Below are positions 1-8,700 of a DNA stretch of 19,802 nt, one piece after another. The position numbers and the translations under genes were made by a program. Position 1 is the first letter of the stretch; each line of letters starts with the position of its first letter. Under the pieces are notes generated by a model. The model did no database searches and was not told the DNA's origin. It saw only the letters and a list, made by a program, of their open reading frames with translations. The stretch comes from Desulfuromonadaceae bacterium (GTDB lineage Bacteria > Desulfobacterota > Desulfuromonadia > Desulfuromonadales > Geopsychrobacteraceae): positions 1-19,802 of the forward strand of contig JADGED010000017.1 in NCBI GenBank assembly GCA_016744555.1. The letters run 5' to 3'.

Positions 1-231
1 ACTTTATGCTTCATCCATGCAAGAAAGAACATTCTGTCTGTAATTGTCTTTGCTTGCACATTAAGTCTAAATACCAATTAAATGCTTATGCATTAGTAAC
101 AACACCCAAAACCACAGTTTTTGGCTGAGATATATAGGCAATCAGTATTGGATTATCATCTTTAATATTTAACCTTATTCACCTGTAATTATAAAATTTA
201 AGCAGCCCAAAAACTTTTTGTGAGGCAGAAT
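1..231. other. Leader region before the first gene; no gene seen
   Basis: This AT-rich stretch lies before the start of the heme-sensor kinase. I see no open frame of useful length and no promoter I would defend. One short inverted repeat (AATGC, four bases, GCATT at 81-94) is present but is not followed by a T tract. A sequence near 46-57 ends in TTGCA like a sigma-54 -12 element, but it lacks the GG of the -24 element. Confidence 0.5.
222..225 (+). promoter_or_regulatory. Ribosome binding site that favours the GTG at 232
   Basis: GAGG lies six bases before the GTG at 232, normal Shine-Dalgarno spacing. The alternative in-frame GTG at 220 has only a T-rich run before it. The start at 232 is therefore preferred; it removes four residues and changes no domain. 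Confidence 0.5.
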
Positions 232-1794
232 GTGCACCTAAAATTAACCTTAAAATTTACCATAATCACAGGTATTGTATTAATAACTACGATGTCATTG
301 TTTGCATATTTAAATATTAATTCTTTGCAGGAACTTTGCCTTCAAGAAGCGATTAAGGATGCTGACAATCTAGGTGAAACAATAATACGAACTACCCACT
401 ACCAAATGCTAGAAAATGACAGCGCGCGTGTCTACCAAATGATCAAGGAAGTAGGTGAGCAAGATGGAATCGAGAATATTCGCCTACTAAACAAAGACGG
501 GATTATAAATTTTTCTACAGCAAAGGCTGAAATCGGCACCCAAGTAGACAACAATGCCGAAGGCTGCAATGGTTGCCATTTCAATGCAATCCCCTTGATT
601 AATGCACCTTCAGCTGCCAGGGCTCGAATTTTCACCAACACTGAAGGGATGAAAATTCTTGGTGTAACTACAGAAATCAATAATAAACCCAGCTGCTATA
701 CAGCAAGCTGCCATTTCCACTCAAAAGACTCAAGCCTTCTCGGTGTTTTAGACGTCCATGTTTCTCTGGAGGAGATGAACTCACAAATAGCTGCAACTAG
801 AAACAAAATAGTATTTTTTACTTTTGCTATGCTCATAGTGATTTCTATATGCCTAGCACTTTTGATCCAAAAGTTAATAAACCAACCTGTCAATAATCTA
901 CTCGATCATTCTAAAAAACTTGCACACGGTGAGATGAACAGCCGTATTAGTGACATTAGTAGTGATGAATTAGGAGATTTAGCCTACGCTTTCAACAACA
1001 TGGCACAAGACATTGAACGGTCGCAAGAAGAACTAAAGGACTGGGGAACTAACCTTGAATCTAGAGTAGAAGAGCGAACCTGCGAAATAAAACAGATGCA
1101 AAACAAACTTATGCAATCAGACAAACTCGCTTCAATGGGAGAATTAGTAGCAGGGATTGCACATGAAATTAATAATCCACTTGCTGGCATACTGCTGTTT
1201 TCATCAATCGTGTTTAAAGACCCACAACTAAACAAATCATCTAAAGAAAACTTATTAACTATTATTGCTGAAACCCATCGCTGTTCAAAAATTGTCAGAA
1301 ACCTATTGGAATTCTCGCGTGAATCTATTCCTGATAAAAGATCAGCATCTACCAATAAGATAATTAATCAAACTTTAGCAATTATAAGTAATCTAGATTT
1401 CTATCAGGACATTCGGATTATTAAAAAATTCACTGAACACTTACCTGAAATAGATGTTGATTTTGGCCAAATCGAGCAAGTATTCATGAATATTATGATT
1501 AATGCAGGTCACGCTATGCCTGATGGCGGAATATTAACTATAAGGACTAAATCCATTGAGAATAATGTTGTAATTGAATTAGAAGATACTGGATTTGGTA
1601 TCGATACAAAAATTCTAGACAAAATATTTGATCCTTTTTTTACGACCAAAGGTCGAAAAAAGGGTACGGGTCTAGGGCTTTCAATTTCATATGGAATTAT
1701 AAAAAATCACGACGGCAGAATTGAGGTACAAAGCGTACTTGGCGAAGGGACAACTTTTACCATATATATTCCCGTCCATTCTGAATTGTCTTAA
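232..1794 (+). CDS. Membrane sensor histidine kinase with c-type heme-binding motifs
   Basis: A 520-residue histidine kinase with two membrane segments (about residues 6-26 and 191-213) bracketing a periplasmic sensor domain. That domain holds CNGCH (residues 112-116), a standard covalent heme c motif, and a second motif with cysteines at 155 and 160 followed by His161, a CX4CH spacing that some c-type cytochromes use. A HAMP linker, a short coiled coil, HisKA with AHEINNP (His311) and a HATPase with DTGFGI and GTGLGLS follow. By family knowledge it would autophosphorylate on His311 and pass the phosphate to a response regulator. No regulator is adjacent here, so a partner may lie left of the window. 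Redox or gas sensing through heme is an inference. The start is GTG at 232; GTG at 220 is the alternative. Confidence 0.88.
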   Translation: MHLKLTLKFTIITGIVLITTMSLFAYLNINSLQELCLQEAIKDADNLGETIIRTTHYQMLENDSARVYQMIKEVGEQDGIENIRLLNKDGIINFSTAKAEIGTQVDNNAEGCNGCHFNAIPLINAPSAARARIFTNTEGMKILGVTTEINNKPSCYTASCHFHSKDSSLLGVLDVHVSLEEMNSQIAATRNKIVFFTFAMLIVISICLALLIQKLINQPVNNLLDHSKKLAHGEMNSRISDISSDELGDLAYAFNNMAQDIERSQEELKDWGTNLESRVEERTCEIKQMQNKLMQSDKLASMGELVAGIAHEINNPLAGILLFSSIVFKDPQLNKSSKENLLTIIAETHRCSKIVRNLLEFSRESIPDKRSASTNKIINQTLAIISNLDFYQDIRIIKKFTEHLPEIDVDFGQIEQVFMNIMINAGHAMPDGGILTIRTKSIENNVVIELEDTGFGIDTKILDKIFDPFFTTKGRKKGTGLGLSISYGIIKNHDGRIEVQSVLGEGTTFTIYIPVHSELS

Positions 1795-1878
1795 TAGATA
1801 TATTTATGGAAATTTCTTTCGCAGTGTTGTCAAAGCAGAGACAAACCGATGCTCTATTAAACGTCTAGAATAGAATTT

Positions 1879-2754
1879 CTAATTTTTCTTTTCATAGCGC
1901 TTCCGCAGTGCCCCTTTTATTGCACTTACGCAGGAATATGGGACTCTAATACCACGCAATCCCCTGCCAACAGTTATCAAAGAACCACTATCGCCGTGGA
2001 AGTCTGATCCCCCCGTAACGACTAAGTCGTGACGTTGTGCCAACTTAATCAACCAATCAGACTCTTCTAGGCCGGAAGCATTATTGTAAGCTTCAATACC
2101 ATCAAGACCTAACCCAACTAGCTCAGTTACTAACGTTTCAAGCTTGTTTCGATCGCGGGTAACATAAGGTGGGTGTGCTAAAACTACAATACCACCACTA
2201 CGGTGGATTAGTTTTATTGCTTCATCTGCAGGAAAATAATGCTTAGGGACATTACACGGGACTAAATAACGATCAAAGGCTTCGTCGTTCGTTTTAACAT
2301 AGCCCGCCTGACGTAATGCTAAAGCAATATGTGGTCGCCCTATTGTCCCGCCTGCCAAACTTTGTACAGCATCAGGATCAAGCGGTTGGCGCTGCTCATC
2401 AATCAATTTTTCATTAACAAGCTCAACTATCTGACGATTTCTGGTAGAGCGGAACTGTTGAAATTCTTCCAAAGTTCGGTGTAAATATGGATCTTGATGA
2501 TCGAACCCATAACCGAGTAAATGCATATCAGTATACTGAAACCATTGACTAGAAAGTTCAACTGCAGAAATAACTTCAACCCCAGAGGTTGCTCCCGCTT
2601 CCATCGCACGACCAATTCCTGAGATATTGTCATGATCTGCTAGGGCAATAGCAAGCAAACCTGCTTTGTGAGCTAGCCCTACTACCTCTTCGGGGCTAAA
2701 AAGACCATCAGAACAGGTAGAGTGCAAATGTAAATCAACGTAATTAGTATCCAT
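1879..2754 (-). CDS. PHP-domain metal-dependent phosphoesterase (TrpH/RNase AM-like)
   Basis: A 291-residue PHP-domain protein. The metal-binding pattern is complete: DLHLHS (His9, His11), Asp16, LADHD (Asp40, His41), a central VLAHPP histidine near residue 195 and the late GGSDFHGD motif near residue 250. Length and motif order match the TrpH/YciV group, whose characterised members hydrolyse 3',5'-nucleoside bisphosphates or act as 5'-3' exoribonucleases on short RNA (RNase AM). Which activity applies cannot be decided from sequence. The gene starts at ATG with only a weak purine-rich stretch before it. It is convergent with the heme kinase and divergent from the ABC ATPase genes, so it is probably transcribed alone. 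Confidence 0.85.
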   Translation of the reverse strand: MDTNYVDLHLHSTCSDGLFSPEEVVGLAHKAGLLAIALADHDNISGIGRAMEAGATSGVEVISAVELSSQWFQYTDMHLLGYGFDHQDPYLHRTLEEFQQFRSTRNRQIVELVNEKLIDEQRQPLDPDAVQSLAGGTIGRPHIALALRQAGYVKTNDEAFDRYLVPCNVPKHYFPADEAIKLIHRSGGIVVLAHPPYVTRDRNKLETLVTELVGLGLDGIEAYNNASGLEESDWLIKLAQRHDLVVTGGSDFHGDSGSLITVGRGLRGIRVPYSCVSAIKGALRKRYEKKN

Positions 2755-2843
2755 TTTTCTATTATTTAATTTTCTGCAACAATAATCCAGATAATTTTAA
2801 CTTTGAATTTCATATTATGCAGAGATAATCACCCCACAGTTGC

Positions 2844-2872
2844 TTGACCATTGTGACACAAACATGTACACA
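2844..2872 (+). promoter_or_regulatory. Candidate promoter for the ABC ATPase operon, with an internal palindrome
   Basis: TTGACC (2844-2849) and TACACA (2867-2872) are separated by 17 bases, with the start codon 26 bases further on. The -35 box is good and the -10 box is poor (3 of 6). The spacer holds the palindrome TTGTGACACAA (2851-2861), which is well placed to be an operator. Confidence 0.3.
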
Positions 2873-2898
2873 TAAAACAATCATTAACGAGAGAGATC

Positions 2899-3870
2899 AT
2901 GCCGCCACGCCTAATTGTCAACAATCTACAAAGTTATTTCTTTACCAGATCCGGCCTAATTAAGGCTGTAGATCAGGTTTCTTTTACTATCAACGAAGGT
3001 GAAACCTTAGCCTTGGTAGGTGAATCGGGCTGTGGTAAATCTATGACTGCGTTGTCTATTTTACGATTACTTCCTGCTCCTGGTAAAATTGTTGGTGGAG
3101 AAATTTCGCTTGATGGGAGCGACCTTTTACGCCTACCTGACATCGAAATGCGCCGTATTCGTGGCAATAACATCGCAATGATTTTTCAGGAACCGATGAC
3201 ATCACTTAATCCAGTACTACGTATTGGTGAACAAATAACAGAAGTCATACAATTGCATCAAGGGGATACAAAGCCTCAAGCGCTTGAACAAGCGGCCGAA
3301 CTACTCAATCAAGTTGGCATCTCTGATCCCACACGACGTTTACGTGATTATCCACATCAACTTTCAGGTGGACAGCGGCAACGGATCATGATTGCGATGG
3401 CTTTAGCCTGTGACCCCAAACTACTTATTGCCGACGAGCCTACTACCGCCCTAGATGTAACTATTCAAGCACAGATAATGGATCTATTACTCGAATTAAA
3501 ACAACAACGCCAAATGACGACACTATTAATCAGTCACGATCTTGGTGTGGTTGCCGGTAATGCCGATAAAATTGCTATTATGTATGCTGGTCAAATTGTC
3601 GAATATGGAACGGTAAAAAAGGTATTTGCAAATCCTCTACACCCATATACGCAAGGATTACTAAAATGCATACCTCAGTTGGGGCAGCAACACCAGCTAC
3701 CAGCAATTGAAGGTCAATTACCAGATTTAAAAGAGCAACTTAGCGGTTGCCTTTTTCTTGATCGCTGTCCCGGTCCTTGTGCCCCATGTGGGCATAAATT
3801 ACCCACGATTGAAGCTAACGAAGCAGACCACTGGGTTCGTTGTTGGAGATATGACCTTGCCTCTACTTGA
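2899..3870 (+). CDS. Peptide-type ABC transporter ATP-binding protein (DppD/OppD family)
   Basis: A 323-residue ATPase of the Opp/Dpp peptide and nickel importer class. It shows Walker A GESGCGKS (41-48), Q-loop MIFQEP near 94-99, signature LSGGQRQR (155-162), Walker B LLIADEP (175-181) and switch His213. The C-terminal oligo_HPY region has HPYTQGLL and a cysteine cluster (Cys284, 290, 294, 297, 315). Some members of this class bind an iron-sulfur cluster through such cysteines; Cys294 is an extra one relative to the usual four. A purine-rich GAGAGAG precedes the ATG. It is the first gene of a run with the second ATPase, which it overlaps by 20 bases. No permease or substrate-binding protein is in the window, so the substrate is unknown. 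Confidence 0.92.
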   Translation: MPPRLIVNNLQSYFFTRSGLIKAVDQVSFTINEGETLALVGESGCGKSMTALSILRLLPAPGKIVGGEISLDGSDLLRLPDIEMRRIRGNNIAMIFQEPMTSLNPVLRIGEQITEVIQLHQGDTKPQALEQAAELLNQVGISDPTRRLRDYPHQLSGGQRQRIMIAMALACDPKLLIADEPTTALDVTIQAQIMDLLLELKQQRQMTTLLISHDLGVVAGNADKIAIMYAGQIVEYGTVKKVFANPLHPYTQGLLKCIPQLGQQHQLPAIEGQLPDLKEQLSGCLFLDRCPGPCAPCGHKLPTIEANEADHWVRCWRYDLAST

Positions 3871-4846
3871 AGTAAAAAATCTACGCAAAAGTTTTCGAGT
3901 AAAGGACTCTTTAGGGCGCACTACTGGTAAACTTGCAGCGGTTGACGATATTTCATTTAACTTAGCGCAAGGGGAAACTCTGGGTTTAGTCGGAGAATCT
4001 GGTTGTGGTAAGTCGACCACAGGAAAACTTATCATGCAGCTGCTGCAAGCAGATGCAGGGCAAGTTATATTTTCGGGAACTGAATTAACAAAATTATCTG
4101 CAAAGCAGATGCGCCCCTATCGGCGGCAGATGCAAATGATATTTCAAGACCCATTTTCATCGCTTAATCCGCGCATGACTATAAGTTCCATATTAGCCGA
4201 GCCACTAAAAATTCATCGTTTGGTACCTAGCAATCAAATCAATGATCGCATCATAGAATTATTAGAAAAGGTAGGACTAAACGCAGATCACGAACAGCGT
4301 TACCCACATGAATTTTCAGGTGGGCAGCGTCAAAGAATTGGAATTGCACGTGCACTTGCAGTTGAGCCACAACTTATCATTGCCGACGAACCAGTTTCGG
4401 CACTTGATCTATCGGTACAAGCTCAAATATTAAATTTATTACAATCATTTCAACAGGAGCATAACCTTAGCTACCTTTTTATTGCTCATGATCTCGCAGT
4501 AATAGAGCACGTAAGTGATCAAATTGCGGTTATGTATCTAGGTAAGATTGTTGAACTAACAAGTGCGGCAGAATTATATAAAAACCCTCGGCATCCATAT
4601 ACCGAAGCACTGTTAAATGCTGTTCCTATTCCCGATCCAAACCAACCACGGCCAGTTGCCTTAAGTGGTGAAATACCATCACCAGTAAACCCACCAAGCG
4701 GCTGTTATTTTCACCCACGCTGTCCTTATGCAAGCGACATGTGTAAACAACAAGAGCCACAACTACAAAAACTTGGTATCGGAGATAAACATTTAGTGGC
4801 CTGTCACTACAGCGAAAAGGTAGGTCGTTATTTATTGCAACGCTAG
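3851..4846 (+). CDS. Peptide-type ABC transporter ATP-binding protein (DppF/OppF family)
   Basis: A 331-residue second ATPase that would pair with the preceding one. It shows Walker A GESGCGKST (48-56), Q-loop MIFQDP, signature FSGGQRQR (155-162), Walker B LIIADEP (175-181), and a C-terminal HPYTEALL stretch with four cysteines (285, 291, 298, 318) in the usual DppF spacing. The frame is open further upstream, to an ATG at 3758, but the family N-terminus begins at the ATG at 3851, where GGAG sits just upstream (two-base spacing, short). This start overlaps the previous gene by 20 bases, typical of translational coupling and equal subunit production. The 27-base gap to the next gene suggests one transcript. 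Confidence 0.92.
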   Translation: MTLPLLEVKNLRKSFRVKDSLGRTTGKLAAVDDISFNLAQGETLGLVGESGCGKSTTGKLIMQLLQADAGQVIFSGTELTKLSAKQMRPYRRQMQMIFQDPFSSLNPRMTISSILAEPLKIHRLVPSNQINDRIIELLEKVGLNADHEQRYPHEFSGGQRQRIGIARALAVEPQLIIADEPVSALDLSVQAQILNLLQSFQQEHNLSYLFIAHDLAVIEHVSDQIAVMYLGKIVELTSAAELYKNPRHPYTEALLNAVPIPDPNQPRPVALSGEIPSPVNPPSGCYFHPRCPYASDMCKQQEPQLQKLGIGDKHLVACHYSEKVGRYLLQR

Positions 4847-4873
4847 TTAAACCAAGGAAGAGCCATAGTACTT

Positions 4874-5680
4874 ATGCTACCTAAATTATCACGTCTTACC
4901 TTATTGCTTTTTTTTCTAATAACTTTCCCTGCGTTTTGTTATTCACAAACACAAACGCCAACGCCGAGCAAACATAAAATCCAAACTCTGGTTGGTGAAT
5001 CATTAAAATATGACGTTTCATTTCTTTGGTTTAATCACCTTGCAGAAGGTTCTATTGACCTTTCACTCGGCACCGAACCAAATACTTTTTTGGTCATTAT
5101 GCAAGCGAAGACATTAGGATTAGCAGCGTTTTTCACCGATGATCGAGTGGCAAAATATCAAACCTTGATGAAAATTGGAAATGATGGGTTATTACAACCG
5201 ATATGGCATAGTAGCCACACGATTAGGGGAAAAAACAAATCAATTCGAGAAAAAATTACAAAATTAACTTTTGATTATGCTGCTGGTAAAGTTAGGTACC
5301 AAAGAATAAAAAATGGACTAGTCAGCGATGATAAATTGTACGAAATTGAAAAAGAGAAGCCATTACTCGATATATTAAGTGCAACCTATAATTTACGCTT
5401 AGGATTTTACGGCAAACTCGGGCAAGAGAAAATCTTAATTCCTACCTTCCACCGCAAGGGTACGCAAGAGATTGTGGTAGAACCTTTTTCAACTTCGAAT
5501 AAAAAAGACAAAGAGTTTTTTAGTGGAGATATTGCTACCTGCCGTGTCCTTGTCGACCCATCAGTATTCGGTACTGATGGACGAGAAACTTTAGCATCAT
5601 TTGACCACAATATGCGTCCACATAAGGTAATAATAAAAAACGTAATTGGCCTAGGAGACTTAAAAATCAAACCGCAATAG
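4874..5680 (+). CDS. Secreted DUF3108 family protein
   Basis: A 268-residue protein with a clear Sec signal peptide: lysine and arginine at the start, a leucine/phenylalanine-rich core to about residue 22, then a likely cleavage before QTQT. The mature part begins with VGESLKYDVSFLW and continues through GSIDLSL and LGLAAFFT, features of the DUF3108 family found in the envelope of many Proteobacteria. The function of that family is not established. The only plausible Shine-Dalgarno (AAGGAAGAG, ending at 4862) is about 11 bases from the ATG, rather far, and no better start was found. It follows the ATPase gene by 27 bases and is closed by a strong hairpin, so it is probably the last gene of that operon. 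Any functional link to transport is a guess. Confidence 0.75.
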   Translation: MLPKLSRLTLLLFFLITFPAFCYSQTQTPTPSKHKIQTLVGESLKYDVSFLWFNHLAEGSIDLSLGTEPNTFLVIMQAKTLGLAAFFTDDRVAKYQTLMKIGNDGLLQPIWHSSHTIRGKNKSIREKITKLTFDYAAGKVRYQRIKNGLVSDDKLYEIEKEKPLLDILSATYNLRLGFYGKLGQEKILIPTFHRKGTQEIVVEPFSTSNKKDKEFFSGDIATCRVLVDPSVFGTDGRETLASFDHNMRPHKVIIKNVIGLGDLKIKPQ

Positions 5681-5731
5681 GTACAAATAGGAAAGACAGT
5701 TCATCTGTTTTATAAGTGACCATTAAACGTT

Positions 5732-5766
5732 AAAAGCTGCCTCCAGTAAAACTGAAGGCAGCTTTT
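5732..5766. terminator. Bidirectional rho-independent terminator (DUF3108 gene / pyc)
   Basis: Arms of 15 bases (5732-5746 and 5752-5766) pair with one mismatch around a five-base loop TAAAA. On the plus strand a T-rich run follows (TTTTATTTTTT); on the minus strand the outer A/T arms give a short T tract. The hairpin lies between two convergent genes and can serve both. Confidence 0.92.
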
Positions 5767-5792
5767 ATTTTTTACTAATGATTCAGTTTTAG

Positions 5793-8700
5793 CTATTCAA
5801 AAACAACCAAGAGATCACCTTGTTCTATTTGATCACCTTCACCAAACGATAATGATTTTACTACTCCAGCTTTTTTGGCTTTAACGTTGGTTTCCATCTT
5901 CATTGCTTCGGTAACCATTAATACGTCACCTTCAGCAACTTCATCACCAACGCTAACCATCATCTTAAAGATTTTACCCGGCATTGGAGCACCGACCTCT
6001 TTAATTTCATCCGGATCAGCTTTCACATGACTAGACTCATCAGTTTCTACCGAAAGGTCTAAAATAGTGGTACTACGTGGCTCACCATTGAGCTCAAAGT
6101 AGATATGTCGAGTACCATCTTCACGAACTCTCCCGATGGCATTAAGCTTCACAATCAGTGTCTTACCAGCTTCAATATCAATAGTAACTTCATCACCGAT
6201 ATCTAGGCCATAAAAGAATACTGGAGTTGGAAGTACCGAAAGGTCGCTGTACTCTTGACGGAAACGATCGAATTCTTCAAATACACCTGGATATAGAACA
6301 GCAGAAAGAACATCACGTTCAGATACTTTATGACCAAGTTTTTTCTCTAGCTCTTCACGTTTAAAAACAAAGTCGACCGGCTCAAGCATTTCACCTGGAC
6401 GATGGGTAAGTGGCTGCTCACCTTTCAAGATAATTTTCTGTAGCTCTTTCGGGAAACCACCATGTGGTTGGCCAATCATCCCTTTAAAGAAATCTATTAC
6501 ACCTTGGGGGAAAGTCAGTTCATCACCTCGGGCAAATACATCCGCTGGTTCAAGATCATTCTGCACCATGAACATTGCCATATCACCAACAATTTTTGAT
6601 GATGGGGTAACTTTAACTAGATCACCAAACATATCGTTAACTTTACGATACATCTCTTTACACTCTTCCCAACGATGACCTAGGCCTAATCCTTCTACCT
6701 GTGGTTTGTAGTTAGAGTATTGACCACCTGGAATCTCGTGGTAATAAACTTGTGAAGTACCACTGCGAAGCTCAGATTCAAATGGCTCATAATAGGTACG
6801 GCATGTTTCCCAGTAGTTAGCTAAGTGCTGCATACCTGCCATATCTAACTGCGGATCCCAAATGGTTCCCTCGAGTGTTGACAGCAGCGCATTCATATTT
6901 GGCTGTGCGGTCAGACCAGATATTGATGAAAGAGCAACGTCAACAATATCACAACCAGCCTTAGTCGCCATCAACAGCATGGAACCACCATTACTGGAAG
7001 TATCGTGAGTATGCAGATGAATTGGCAGACTAATTTCGTTCTTTAATGCTTTTACCAATTTTTCGGCGGCGAATGGTTTGATCAAACCTGCCATATCTTT
7101 AATAGCGAGGATATGAGCACCCATTTTTTCCAACTCTTTCGCCATATTAACATAATATTCTAACGGGTACTTATCACGTTTAGGATCAAGAATATCACCG
7201 GTATAACAAATAGAAGCCTCACAGATAGCGTCATTTTTACGCACTGCTTCCATCGCTACCTGCATACCTTTGGTCCAGTTAAGGGAATCAAAAACGCGGA
7301 AGATATCAATTCCACTCTCAGCCGACTTAGCAACAAACTCCTGTACTACATTATCAGGGTAGTTGGTGTAACCGACGGCATTTGATCCACGTAACAACAT
7401 CTGGAACAAGATATTTGGAATTTTTGTCCGCAAACGATCGAGACGCTCCCAAGGATCTTCGCGCAAGAAACGCATTGAAACATCATAGGTCGCACCACCC
7501 CACATCTCTAAAGAGAATAGACCGCCACCGTAATGGGCAGTAGCTTCGGCAATACGATCTAGATCGAAAGTCCGAATTCTAGTCGCCATCAGCGACTGGT
7601 GTGCATCACGCATAGTGGTATCGGTAATGAGTAGTTTTTTACTTTGCCGTGCCCAATCGGCCAACCCTTCTGGCCCTTTTTCCCGCAAGATATCACGAGT
7701 TCCGCGAGGTAGTTGTTGCCCGTAAGGAATTTCAGGCAAATCTGGCTCACGTAAATCGGCATAATTAAGCGCTTTTTCTGGGGTGATGCCGGGATAACCA
7801 TTAACTGCGGTATGACCGATAAAATTGAGAATTTTATTGGCACGGTCTTTTTTAAATTTAAGGTCAAAAACCTCTGGGTGCTTATCAAGGAACGATGTAT
7901 CGCAATTACCTTCCAAGAAAACCGGATGGGTCATAACTTTTTCAAGGAAGCCAATATTTGTATTAACACCACGGATACGGAATTCCTGCAGGGCACGGTG
8001 CATGGTTCTAGCTGCATCTTCGAAAGTAAGGCCCCAAGTAGAAATTTTAACCAACAAAGAGTCGTAGTGTGGAGTTATATGCGCTCCGGCATAACCAGCA
8101 GCAGCATCAAGTCTGACACCAAATCCAGCAGCAGTACGATAAGCCTTTATGGTACCGAAATCTGGAGCAAAGTTATTGGTTGGATCCTCGGTAGTAATAC
8201 GTGATTGAATTGCATAGCCACGCAACTCGATATCATCCTGAGATTTAATCCCAATTTCTGGATCAGAAAGTTTATGTCCTTCGGCAATACGAATCTGCGC
8301 TTGAACCAAGTTACGCATAGTTACTAATTCGGTAACGGTATGCTCAACCTGAATCCGAGGATTTACCTCGATAAAGTAGAAATTTTCATCTTTATCAAAC
8401 AAAAATTCTACCGTTCCAGCATTAACATAATTAACCGACTTGGCAATTTTCAATGCGTAATCACAAACTTCTTGCCGTTTTTCATCAGATAGATCCAATG
8501 ATGGCGCAATCTCGATAACTTTTTGATGACGACGTTGAATTGAACAATCACGATCGTAAAAATGGACCAAATTTCCATGGCTATCGCCAAGGATTTGTAC
8601 TTCAATATGCTTTGGATTTAAGACATATTTCTCTAAAAATACTGTTGCGTCGCCAAATGCTGCTTGGGCTTCAGAAGCGGCACTCTTTAGACCTTCGAGA

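Noticed and set aside
40..60. Possible sigma-54 promoter near TTGCTTGCA
   Set aside because: The -12 part resembles TTGCA but the -24 GG dinucleotide is missing at the required distance.
3758..3850. Upstream extension of the second ABC ATPase to the ATG at 3758
   Set aside because: The extra 31 residues overlap the cysteine-rich end of the first ATPase in another frame and do not resemble any ATPase N-terminus; the ATG at 3851 gives the family start.
7812..8204. Plus-strand open frame of 130 codons inside pyc
   Set aside because: It lies antisense within the intact carboxylase gene, has no family resemblance and no ribosome binding site; it is a shadow of the coding strand.
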